Assembly (NCBI GenBank): GCA_002341315.1
Contig: DDNV01000032.1
Coordinates: 981 to 8,850, forward strand
Source of the DNA: Cellvibrionales bacterium UBA2511
GTDB lineage: Bacteria; Pseudomonadota; Gammaproteobacteria; Pseudomonadales; Porticoccaceae
Direction of reading: 5' to 3'
DNA length: 7,870 nucleotides
Under the pieces are notes generated by a model. The model did no database searches. It saw only the letters and a list, made by a program, of their open reading frames with translations, and was not told the origin of the DNA. Shown here in pieces: positions 1-6,281 of this stretch; the stretch's first letter is position 1; each line of letters starts with the position of its first letter. A program made the translations under genes and the position numbers.

Positions 1-554
1 TCCAGGTGGTTGGTGGGCTCATCGAGCAACAGCAGGTCAGGATTAGACACCAGTGCTTTACCCAGTGCCACCCGCCTGCGCCAGCCGCCGGATAATTCCG
101 CCAGGGTTTTGTGGGCGGGCAATTCCAGTTGACTGATAATGGTCTCCACCTGTTTGTCCACCTGCCAGCCACCACCGGCATCAATTTCGGCCTGCAAGTC
201 TTCCATCGCCTGCATTCCCTGTTTGTCAGGGCTCTGTTGGGATTGGTGGTAAAACCGGTCGATCAGCGATTGTTGATCGGCCAGACCTTCCCGGACAACA
301 TCCGCAACATTGCGTTCCAGGTCCCCCGGCAGGGCCTGTTCCAATTGGCTGATGCGGAGGTGGCGACGGAAGTGGATTTCGCCGTGGTCGGGTTTGATCT
401 GTCCGGTGAGAATTTTCAGAAGAGTGGATTTTCCCGCGCCATTGCGGCCGATCAGACAAATCCGTTCACCGGATTCCACCGTAAGCTGGGCATTAATCAG
501 CAGTGGCACATCGCCAAATTCAATGGAAATATCGTCGATCCGGATCAGAGTCAT
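1..554 (-). CDS. uup: ABC-F ATPase Uup, N-terminal part (3' end cut by window edge)
   Basis: This is the first nucleotide-binding domain of an ABC-F family ATPase, a soluble protein class with two fused ATPase domains and no membrane segments that acts on or near the ribosome. In E. coli, Uup has also been linked to precise transposon excision. Only 184 codons are present; the family is about 630 residues long, so roughly 70% lies beyond position 1. Visible are Walker A GRNGAGKST at residues 36-44, the signature LSGGWRRR at 154-161, and Walker B LLLLDEPTNHL at 174-184. The signature with Trp after LSGG and the N-terminus MTLIRIDDISIEFGDVPLL resemble Uup more than EttA or YheS. The ATG at 554 gives this family-typical start, though no strong Shine-Dalgarno precedes it. 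The gene follows tesA on the same strand after 70 bases. Family assignment is very secure; the choice of Uup among ABC-F paralogues is fairly secure. Confidence 0.87.
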   Translation of the reverse strand, partial: MTLIRIDDISIEFGDVPLLINAQLTVESGERICLIGRNGAGKSTLLKILTGQIKPDHGEIHFRRHLRISQLEQALPGDLERNVADVVREGLADQQSLIDRFYHQSQQSPDKQGMQAMEDLQAEIDAGGGWQVDKQVETIISQLELPAHKTLAELSGGWRRRVALGKALVSNPDLLLLDEPTNHL

Positions 555-585
555 GAAACAGCTGGCCTGTGGTTTGGGGAGGGGG

Positions 586-594
586 ATTCTAACA
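586..594 (-). promoter_or_regulatory. candidate extended -10 promoter for uup
   Basis: On the minus strand the gap between tesA and uup contains TGTTAGAAT, which fits a TGn-TATAAT extended -10 box with one mismatch in the hexamer. It lies about 30 bases before the uup ATG. No good -35 hexamer is seen at 16-18 bases, which an extended -10 can tolerate. The same GTTAGAATCC ten-mer occurs upstream of prfB. This would give uup its own promoter in addition to any readthrough from tesA. Sequence match only. Confidence 0.35.
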
Positions 595-624
595 GAGTTC
601 AGGTGATGGGATATGGGCGCGAGC

Positions 625-1239
625 TCAAGGGTCGCAGGGCGCTTCGCCGTTGAGTAGTGGCAGCAATAACCGCATGGCGTGTTCGACGATCAGCGGTTGT
701 GCCGTTTCAGTCGGATGAATGCCGTCCGCCTGAATCAGGGTCTGATCTGTGGCGATCTCTTCGAACATGAAAGAAATCAGTGGTACCTGTTCCTCTGCGG
801 CGAGTTTCGGGAAAACATTCGCGAACTGATCGCTGTAACGCTTGCCATAATTGGGTGGAATTTGCATGCCAAACAGAATGGGCTGGCTATCATTGGCGCG
901 GCTGAGGTCGATCATGGCCCGCAGGTTCTGCTCCATGCGCGGAATCGGGTAACCGCGCAGCCCATCGTTACCGCCCAGTTCGATCAGCACAAAATCTGGC
1001 TGGTGTTCGTCAATCAGGGTATCCAGTCGGGACAGGCCGCCACCGGTGGTATCACCGCTGATACTGGCGTTGATGACCCGATGTTCATCGCCGAGTTGAT
1101 GTTGCATCAGGTCCACCCAGCCCTTGCCAGCATCAATACCATAACCGGCACTGATGCTGTCACCCAGAACCAACAGGGTGGCGCTGTGGGCGGGGAGCAG
1201 CACAAGCGATAAAATCAAGGCAATACAGCAGCGGATCAT
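625..1239 (-). CDS. tesA: TesA: periplasmic SGNH esterase / thioesterase I / lysophospholipase L1
   Basis: The 204-residue product is a secreted SGNH hydrolase that cleaves acyl esters and thioesters, including acyl-CoA and lysophospholipid types. Residues 1-19 form a signal peptide (MIRC, then a Leu/Ile-rich core, ending PAHS before ATLLVL), placing the enzyme in the periplasm. All four family blocks are present: GDS with nucleophile Ser28, Gly62 in ISGDT, Asn91 in GGND, and Asp172 with His175 in DGIHPT. These sit exactly 18 residues beyond the E. coli mature-TesA positions Ser10, Gly44, Asn73, Asp154 and His157, so the core aligns without gaps. The start is the only one that yields a proper signal peptide, although no clear Shine-Dalgarno precedes it. 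It is divergent from ybbA-ybbP, the arrangement known from E. coli, and followed by uup. Its natural substrate here cannot be read from sequence. Confidence 0.95.
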   Translation of the reverse strand: MIRCCIALILSLVLLPAHSATLLVLGDSISAGYGIDAGKGWVDLMQHQLGDEHRVINASISGDTTGGGLSRLDTLIDEHQPDFVLIELGGNDGLRGYPIPRMEQNLRAMIDLSRANDSQPILFGMQIPPNYGKRYSDQFANVFPKLAAEEQVPLISFMFEEIATDQTLIQADGIHPTETAQPLIVEHAMRLLLPLLNGEAPCDP

Positions 1240-1308
1240 GGCAACAAATTTGAGGGTGACAGATAACTGTTACAGTGTATGGCGTTTGTCGGTAAATGGA
1301 AGTGATCA
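1240..1308. promoter_or_regulatory. divergent tesA / ybbA control region
   Basis: These 69 bases separate two divergent starts and must hold, or lie close to, the promoters for both. The only clear element is the ybbA Shine-Dalgarno GGAAG at 1298-1302, six bases before the ATG. Candidate sigma-70 hexamers are weak: TTGAGG at 1250 with TACAGT at 1271 rightward (15-base spacing), and TACACT on the minus strand around 1270-1275 leftward. A short TAAC-T-GTTA palindrome lies near 1264-1272. The shared gap would allow joint control of the hydrolase and the transporter. The exact promoters are not established. Confidence 0.35.
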
Positions 1309-1998
1309 ATGATTGAAGCGAATCATATTACCAAGGAAGTGACCACTTCCGAGGGTGTTCTGCGAATTCTGGACGATATTAACCTGACCGTGATTGACGG
1401 AGAGGCACTGGCAATTATCGGACCTTCCGGATCAGGCAAGTCTACGCTGCTGGGAATCCTGGCGGGTCTGGATACGCCCAGCGCCGGGGTGGTCAGGGTG
1501 AACGGCGAAGATATCACGGCCATGACCGAGGAGGGGCGGGCTGCCATGCGTGCCCGCTATGTGGGGTTTGTCTTTCAATCATTTCATTTGCTGCCCAGTC
1601 TGACGGCACTGGAAAACGTCTCGTTACCATTGGAGTTGCGCGGTGATGGCAGTGCCACCGCAATTGCCCGCAGTTACCTCGACCGCGTTGGATTAACCGC
1701 CAGGCTCAGCCATTATCCCCGCCAACTGTCCGGTGGTGAGCAGCAGCGTGTTGCGCTGGCGCGAGCCTTTGCCAGTCGACCCAGAATTCTGTTTGCCGAT
1801 GAGCCTACCGGTAACCTCGATACGGTGACTGGCAAGACGATCAATGATTTGTTGTTCCAGTTGAACCGTGAAGAGGGTACGACACTGGTACTGGTGACCC
1901 ATGAGGCGATGCTGGCCAGCCGTTGTCACCGGCGTGTGACGCTGCAGGGTGGTCTGTTGGTGGAAAACGACGCGGTGTTGTCGGGTACAGCGGAATGA
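1309..1998 (+). CDS. ybbA: YbbA: ATP-binding subunit of a MacB/LolD-type ABC transporter
   Basis: This 229-residue ATPase powers the YbbP permease at the cytoplasmic face of the inner membrane. The full motif set is intact: Walker A GPSGSGKST at 38-46, Q-loop Gln90 in FVFQSFHLLPSLTALENV, signature LSGGEQQR at 140-147, Walker B ILFADEPT at 160-167 with catalytic Glu165, D-loop NLD at 169-171, and switch His198. The FQSFHLLP Q-loop and the length are typical of the LolD/MacB/FtsE group of mechanotransmission ABC ATPases rather than importers. Shine-Dalgarno GGAAG lies six bases before the ATG. The stop overlaps the next gene's start as ATGA, implying translational coupling with ybbP. The alternative name LolD is unlikely because the partner is a single two-FtsX-domain permease and tesA is adjacent. 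Confidence 0.94.
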   Translation: MIEANHITKEVTTSEGVLRILDDINLTVIDGEALAIIGPSGSGKSTLLGILAGLDTPSAGVVRVNGEDITAMTEEGRAAMRARYVGFVFQSFHLLPSLTALENVSLPLELRGDGSATAIARSYLDRVGLTARLSHYPRQLSGGEQQRVALARAFASRPRILFADEPTGNLDTVTGKTINDLLFQLNREEGTTLVLVTHEAMLASRCHRRVTLQGGLLVENDAVLSGTAE

Positions 1999-4502
1999 TG
2001 GCCTGGAAACTGTTGTGGCGCAGTTGGCGCGGCGGTCAATTGGCCCTGATTTTCTGGTCGCTGGTCATGGCGGTGGTTGTCGTGACTGCGGTTGCCCTGC
2101 TGGCAGACAGGGTAGAGAAGGCATTGGTTAAAGAGTCCAGCCACCTGCTGGCCGCGGATGCCCAGGTTCGCAGTAGCCGTGCCATACCGGACGACTGGTT
2201 GGGACGCGCGGATGATGAGAGCCTGGAAACCGTGCAGATGGCACTGTTTGCTTCCATGGTCTACAGCGGGGAAAACAACCATTTGGCCGCAGTAAAAGCC
2301 GTGCAGTCCGGCTACCCTCTACGCGGCCTGTTGACACTGGCCGAGCGCCCTTTTGTAACGGCCCCCGAGTTTTTTGAGTCGGTAAACCACGGCCCACCCG
2401 CAGGTGAGGTCTGGGTGGACAGCCGTCTTCTGCCTATTCTGCAAATGGAACTTGGCGGCTCGCTGGAGGTGGGGGAAGTCACGTTGCGCGTCACCAAAGT
2501 CATTGTCGAAGAACCGGATCGCGGCGGCTCTTTCTCCCTGTTTGGTGCCCGGGTGCTGATGAACTGGCAGGATCTGGCCGCATCCGGGGTGGTCCAGCCC
2601 GGCAGTCGAGTCGATTACCGTTTGTTGCTGGCGGGTGAAGACAGCAATCTGGCCAGTTATCTCGCCTGGCTCGAGCCGCAACTTAACAGCCATGACCGGC
2701 TTCTGTCGCCCGATGAAGCGCAGGCGGGTATTGCCGATACGCTGATTCAGGGGCGGCGGTTCCTGATCCTGGCTGGCAGTCTGGGTGTTGTCCTGGCCGG
2801 TATTGCCCTGGCCCTGGCCAGTCGCCATTACGCTGTCGGGCAAACAGCGGCTGTGGCGCTGTTGAAAAGCTGGGGGCTGTCTGCCCGCCGTGTGCGATCA
2901 CTTTACTGGCAGCAGACCTTCTGGTTGGCGCTGGCGGGCTCCCTGATGGGGCTGGCGATAGGCTGGCTGGTGCATGAATCACTGGTCTTTCTGGTGCGCG
3001 AATTGCTACCGGTTAATCTGCCTCAGGCCGGTTGGCGACCCTGGCTGGTGGGTTTTGCGACCGGCATGCTGTGTCTGGTGGGTTTTGCCCTGCCGGCTCT
3101 CTGGCATCTGCCGTCCCTGTCGCCGCTGGCGGTGTTGCGACGGGATGTGCCCGTCCATCCGGTAAGCGCGATGAAACGACTGGTGATTGGTTTGCTGGTC
3201 ATCCTGCTGATGTTGCTCTGGTACAGCCAGAGTGTAGCCCTGACGCTGGCAATTCTGGCGGGACTGGCAGTGACAGCACTGGCGGTGATGGGCCCTGGCT
3301 GGCTGTTATTGAATCTGGCCCGGCGATTGGGTAACCGGGCCGGCAGTGTATGGCGGCTGGCCCTGGCCAACCTGTGGCGTCGCCGTGGACAAACACTGGT
3401 GTTGCTGACCGGGTTTGCCGGGGCCATGGCGATTCTGATGACGCTGGTGATGGTGCGTACCACCCTGATGGAGCAGTGGCGCTGGCAACTGGCCGAAGAT
3501 GCGCCCAATCACTTTCTGGTCAATGTGGCTCCACACGAACTGGATGGTGTGAAACGTCTGTTGGCAGATAACCAGCTCAGTTCGGTGGGCTGGTATGCCA
3601 TGGTTCGCGGGCGGATAACGCTGATTGATGGTCAGCCGCCTTCCGATGAGCTGGTGGAGCAGAATAATGCCCTGCGCCGTGAATTGAATCTGAGTTGGGC
3701 CGATCAGTTGCCCGAAGGCAACAGGGTGGAAGAAGGGCAGTGGTGGGAAGAGCTGACCCACTTCGCTGAACGTCATGGCGAGAATGTGGCACCGGTATCG
3801 ATTGAAGAGGATCTGGCCAGTGAAATCGGGGTGACGCTGGGCAGTCGTCTCACCTTCAGTGTGGGCGGGCTTACCTTCGATGGGGTGATTACCAGTATCC
3901 GCAGCCTCAACTGGGACACCATGACCCCCAATTTTTACGTGCTGTTTCCCGATGGGTATCTGGAAAAGTATCCGCGAATTTTCATGACCAGCCTGTATTT
4001 GCCACCGGAACAGAAACCGTTCGTCAATACACTGCTCAGTCAATATCCCACGGTATTGGTGATTGAACTGGATATGGTGATTGAACGGATTCGCTCCATG
4101 GTGACCCAGGTGACCCATGGGCTGGAGTTGATGACGCTGCTGATTCTTGGCTGTGGAGTGCTGGTTATGCTGGCTGCAGTGAAACTGTCGATGGCCGAAC
4201 GGCTGCAGGAAAGCGCCATTCTGCGAACACTGGGCAGCACGGCCCGGCGCATATTGATGGTGCAGTCGGTGGAGTTCGGTGCGCTGGGTGCGCTGGCCGG
4301 GTTGCTGGCCGCCGTTGGTGCAGAATTGGCATTGTTCCTGTTACAACGGCGTATGTTCGAGGCGCCTTTCGGGCTCCATGTCGAACTGTGGTTTTGGGGT
4401 CCCCTGACCGGGGCGCTGCTGATTGGGGTGCTCGGTGTGCTCTACACGCGCAAGGCGGTGCGCCGGCCGCCGTTGCAGGTGCTGGGTAATCTCGATATCT
4501 GA
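1995..4502 (+). CDS. ybbP: YbbP: 10-helix FtsX/MacB-type ABC permease
   Basis: This is the integral membrane partner of YbbA, 835 residues long and close to E. coli YbbP (about 800). By eye there are ten hydrophobic segments: near 15-36, 254-276, 307-326, 350-372, 395-411, 413-432, 467-487, 708-728, 760-783 and 798-816. Two large soluble domains, about 37-253 and 488-707, would be periplasmic. This is a duplicated FtsX layout: helix 1, domain, three helices, two extra helices, then helix, domain, three helices. The sequence NWDTMTPNFYVLFP at 639-652 resembles the conserved YbbP periplasmic stretch. The ATG at 1995 overlaps the ybbA stop as ATGA; a second ATG follows at once (1998), so the product may be one residue shorter. 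A longer reading from TTG at 1923 is rejected because it would lie inside ybbA. Such transporters usually drive extracytoplasmic work on lipids or hydrophobic molecules; the cargo here is unknown. Confidence 0.93.
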   Translation: MMAWKLLWRSWRGGQLALIFWSLVMAVVVVTAVALLADRVEKALVKESSHLLAADAQVRSSRAIPDDWLGRADDESLETVQMALFASMVYSGENNHLAAVKAVQSGYPLRGLLTLAERPFVTAPEFFESVNHGPPAGEVWVDSRLLPILQMELGGSLEVGEVTLRVTKVIVEEPDRGGSFSLFGARVLMNWQDLAASGVVQPGSRVDYRLLLAGEDSNLASYLAWLEPQLNSHDRLLSPDEAQAGIADTLIQGRRFLILAGSLGVVLAGIALALASRHYAVGQTAAVALLKSWGLSARRVRSLYWQQTFWLALAGSLMGLAIGWLVHESLVFLVRELLPVNLPQAGWRPWLVGFATGMLCLVGFALPALWHLPSLSPLAVLRRDVPVHPVSAMKRLVIGLLVILLMLLWYSQSVALTLAILAGLAVTALAVMGPGWLLLNLARRLGNRAGSVWRLALANLWRRRGQTLVLLTGFAGAMAILMTLVMVRTTLMEQWRWQLAEDAPNHFLVNVAPHELDGVKRLLADNQLSSVGWYAMVRGRITLIDGQPPSDELVEQNNALRRELNLSWADQLPEGNRVEEGQWWEELTHFAERHGENVAPVSIEEDLASEIGVTLGSRLTFSVGGLTFDGVITSIRSLNWDTMTPNFYVLFPDGYLEKYPRIFMTSLYLPPEQKPFVNTLLSQYPTVLVIELDMVIERIRSMVTQVTHGLELMTLLILGCGVLVMLAAVKLSMAERLQESAILRTLGSTARRILMVQSVEFGALGALAGLLAAVGAELALFLLQRRMFEAPFGLHVELWFWGPLTGALLIGVLGVLYTRKAVRRPPLQVLGNLDI

Positions 4503-4507
4503 AACCG

Positions 4508-4888
4508 TTAAAGCAGCATTTTGGCACCGAGGTAACTTTCGTGCTCTTCTGCCTGTGTCGCCTGCTGTTTGTGCGGTGAGGGTCCTTCACCGTACTGGAT
4601 GAACAGCACAGGCCGGGGTGCCCCCTCGTCGCCGGGGGTGGCCCAAAGGGAGGCGACTTCCCACAGGATGGACCATTGCACGGCGAAGAAGAAATCCTCT
4701 GCAATAGCTCTATTATCGGGCGCATGATGGTTGCCTTCATCACGGCTTAGCTGGATTTTCCAGGTGTCATGCACTTCGCGCTGGATAGGTGGCAGTGCAC
4801 CAATGTGCTGCCAGCCGTGAGTGTCCGACAATGCGGGCAATGCGATAAATCCGGTTAGTACAACAAGCGTCAGAGTCGGGATTTTCAA
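4508..4888 (-). CDS. small exported protein of unknown function, TTG start
   Basis: I do not recognise this 126-residue protein. Residues 1-21 look like a signal peptide: MKIPTL, a hydrophobic run LTLVVLTGFIALPAL, then cleavage near ALS-DTHG. There is no cysteine, hence no lipobox and no disulfide. The mature part is rich in Gln, His and Trp, with a hydrophobic centre FFFAVQWSILWEVASLW at about 66-82 and a Glu/Gln/His-rich tail. The TTG at 4888 is chosen because AGTGGAGG lies six bases upstream and the result is a standard signal peptide. The ATG at 4918 would add ten residues (MPITIKWRRS), has no good ribosome site, and leaves this strong one unused inside the gene. It converges on ybbP with 5 bases between stops and no terminator between them. 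It is divergent from prfB and has no obvious functional partner. The coding call is good, the function unknown. Confidence 0.72.
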   Translation of the reverse strand: MKIPTLTLVVLTGFIALPALSDTHGWQHIGALPPIQREVHDTWKIQLSRDEGNHHAPDNRAIAEDFFFAVQWSILWEVASLWATPGDEGAPRPVLFIQYGEGPSPHKQQATQAEEHESYLGAKMLL

Positions 4889-4894
4889 GGAGCG

Positions 4895-4899
4895 CCTCC
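4895..4899 (-). promoter_or_regulatory. Shine-Dalgarno GGAGG deciding the TTG start
   Basis: The minus strand reads AGTGGAGG, then CGCTCC, then TTG AAA ATC. This puts a near-consensus ribosome-binding site exactly six bases before TTG at 4888. It is the strongest such site in the window apart from the internal one in prfB, and it decides the start of the small exported protein. Confidence 0.75.
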
Positions 4900-4921
4900 A
4901 CTTTATTGTTATGGGCATTTT

Positions 4922-4949
4922 TATAAGTAACCTATTGATATAAGTAACC
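4922..4949. repeat. 11-bp direct repeat, 17-bp pitch, in the control region of the small exported protein
   Basis: TATAAGTAACC occurs at 4922-4932 and again, identically, at 4939-4949, with six bases between the copies. On the minus strand it reads GGTTACTTATA twice, ahead of the gene that starts at 4888. Each copy contains a TTATA segment that could serve as a -10, so the region is probably the gene's promoter. The paired copies could be binding sites for a regulator. Promoter role is inferred from position and AT content only. Confidence 0.5.
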
Positions 4950-4979
4950 CCGGAGGGTCGCTTGCCGCCATCCAGTAAG

Positions 4980-4993
4980 TGACAAAATTGTCA
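4980..4993. repeat. inverted repeat TGACAA-AA-TTGTCA, possible operator
   Basis: A perfect 6-bp inverted repeat with a 2-bp spacer lies in the gap between the small exported protein gene and prfB, about 90 bases upstream of the former's TTG and about 150 upstream of the latter. TTGTCA also matches a -35 box in five of six positions, but no acceptable -10 follows at 16-18 bases on either strand. The symmetry fits a dimeric regulator site. Short palindromes do occur by chance. Confidence 0.35.
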
Positions 4994-5073
4994 TTCTTGC
5001 AGCTTTGTACGCAGGCAAGTCGATTATGGATCGCCTCTGTGAGGCAGCCAGATAAGGCAAGCGGACGCATCTC

Positions 5074-5102
5074 TGGAGAACAGGGCCGGAATCCGTTAGA
5101 AT
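5074..5102 (+). promoter_or_regulatory. candidate sigma-70 promoter for prfB
   Basis: TGGAGA at 5075-5080 (shift one base for alternatives) and TAGAAT at 5097-5102 are spaced 16-17 bases apart, with four of six and five of six matches to the consensus. A start near 5109 would give a leader of about 32 bases before the prfB ATG, beginning with a T-rich stretch. The box shares GTTAGAATCC with the uup upstream region. It overlaps the hairpin at 5079-5113, so the two readings compete unless the hairpin serves an upstream transcript. Confidence 0.4.
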
Positions 5103-5118
5103 CCGGCCTCGTTTTTTT
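5079..5118 (+). terminator. possible intrinsic terminator upstream of prfB
   Basis: GGCCGGA at 5084-5090 pairs with TCCGGCC at 5102-5108 across an 11-base loop. A G-T wobble extends the stem by one pair, and C-G and A-T pairs extend it further past one mismatch. Seven T's follow at 5112-5118. This is the shape of a Rho-independent terminator on the plus strand. The nearest upstream plus-strand gene is ybbP, which ends nearly 600 bases earlier. It would therefore stop readthrough across the convergent gene, or end an unrecognised short transcript. The hairpin may instead be incidental to the prfB promoter. Confidence 0.4.
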
Positions 5119-5140
5119 CTCACACTCTTGGCCATTATTC

Positions 5141-6236
5141 ATGGAAATCAGTCCACTTCGTCACGCTCTCGAGGATCTTCAGGTACGCACAGACGTGCTT
5201 AGGGGGTATCTTTGACTTTGCCAACAAGAAAGATCGCCTGACCGAGGTCGAGCTGGAGCTTGGCGCTGCCGATGTATGGAATGATCCCGACCGGGCTCAG
5301 CAACTGGGGCGCGAGCGCTCGTCACTGGAACTTATTGTGACAACCATCGAAACACTGGACAGCGGTATTGCCGATGCCAAAGACCTGCTCGATATGGCAG
5401 TAGAGGAGGACGATGCCGGCGCTGTGGCGGATATTGAATCCGAAGTGGAGCAGCTCACCGCGCAGCTGGAAAAGCTGGAATTTCGCCGGATGTTTTCGGG
5501 TGAAATGGATCCCAATAATGCCTTTCTGGATATTCAGGCCGGTTCCGGCGGAACCGAAGCGCAGGATTGGGCGGAAATGCTGTTGCGTATGTATTTGCGC
5601 TGGGGCGATGAAAAGGGCTTTAAAACCACGCTCGAGGAATGTTCTGCTGGCGAAGTGGCCGGTATCAAGAGTGCAACGATTCTTTTTGAAGGTGAATACG
5701 CTTTCGGTTGGCTTCGCACGGAGACGGGCGTGCATCGGTTGGTGCGTAAGTCACCGTTTGATTCAGGCAATCGCCGTCATACCTCGTTCAGCTCGGTGTT
5801 TGTTTCTCCCGAAATCGACGATGATGTGGAAATTGATATCAATCCTGCCGATGTCCGGACGGATACCTATCGGGCCAGCGGCGCCGGTGGTCAGCACATT
5901 AACAAGACCGATTCGGCAGTGCGCCTGACCCACGAACCGACCGGTGTGGTGGTGTCCTGTCAGAGCGAGCGATCCCAGCACCAGAACCGGGACAAGTGTT
6001 GGAAAATGTTGCGCGCCAGGTTGTATGAGCGGGAAATGCTGAAACGCAGCGAGGCCGCTCAGGCCCTGGAGGATAGCAAGTCGGATATCGGCTGGGGCAG
6101 CCAGATTCGCTCCTATGTTCTCGATGACCAGCGTATCAAGGATTTGCGCACTAACGTCCAGACCAGTAATTGCCAGGCCGTTCTGGATGGTGATCTGGAT
6201 CGCTTCATTGAAGCCTCACTCAAAGCCGGTCTGTGA
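5141..6236 (+). CDS. prfB: Peptide chain release factor 2 (RF2), with programmed +1 frameshift
   Basis: RF2 recognises UAA and UGA in the ribosomal A site and triggers peptide release. The product joins 5141-5212 (24 codons) to 5214-6236 by +1 frameshifting at CTT TGA, giving 364 residues; E. coli RF2 has 365. The start [24 protein letters not shown] matches the E. coli N-terminus and the second frame continues it with DFANKKDRL. The stop-recognition motif SPF is at 204-206 and the catalytic GGQ at 249-251. The residue matching E. coli K-12 Thr246 is Ala245 here, the form found in most bacteria and associated with higher release activity. The stop is TGA followed directly by in-frame TAA. The ATG has no good Shine-Dalgarno. 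lysS follows after 45 bases, as in the classic prfB-lysS operon. RF2 controls its own synthesis: scarce RF2 slows reading of UGA and favours the shift. Reading only the second frame would give a false start near 5337. Confidence 0.97.
5201..5216 (+). promoter_or_regulatory. prfB programmed +1 frameshift signal
   Basis: AGGGGG at 5201-5206 is an internal Shine-Dalgarno-like element. It is followed by TAT, then the slippery codon CTT at 5210-5212, then in-frame TGA at 5213-5215 and C at 5216. The 16 bases are identical to the E. coli site. The ribosome's anti-Shine-Dalgarno pairs with AGGGGG, and the close spacing pushes the P-site tRNA-Leu from CUU onto UUU so that GAC is read next. UGA followed by C is a weak stop context, which aids the shift. 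The second frame is open without a stop from 5214 to 6233. Confidence 0.97.
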
Positions 6237-6281
6237 TAACCGCACCTGTCCCGGTCCGGCCCAACCCATGTGGTAGATTTC

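Noticed and set aside
111..653. Plus-strand open frame across uup and its upstream gap
   Set aside because: The minus strand encodes intact ABC motifs here; the plus-strand product has no recognisable domain.
1923..1994. Longer ybbP reading from a TTG at 1923
   Set aside because: It would overlap ybbA by over 70 bases and add a non-family N-terminus; ATG at 1995 overlapping the stop as ATGA is the normal coupled arrangement.
3306..4118. Antisense 270-codon open frame inside ybbP
   Set aside because: His/Gln-rich low-complexity translation typical of the reverse strand of a membrane-protein gene; no start signal or family match.
4621..4638. CCCCC / GGGGG hairpin
   Set aside because: It lies inside the coding part of the small exported protein (ATPGDEGAP) and has no T-run on either strand, so it is not a terminator.
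4889..4918. ATG start at 4918 for the small exported protein
   Set aside because: It lacks a well-placed ribosome site, adds MPITIKWRRS before the signal peptide, and leaves the strong GGAGG unused inside the gene.
5026..5055. Nine-codon open frame MDRLCEAAR before prfB
   Set aside because: No ribosome-binding site, no run of lysine or other regulatory codons; most likely chance.
6268..6276. Two-codon frame ATG-TGG-TAG just before lysS
   Set aside because: The TAG overlaps the weak lysS ribosome site and there is no independent initiation signal; probably incidental.
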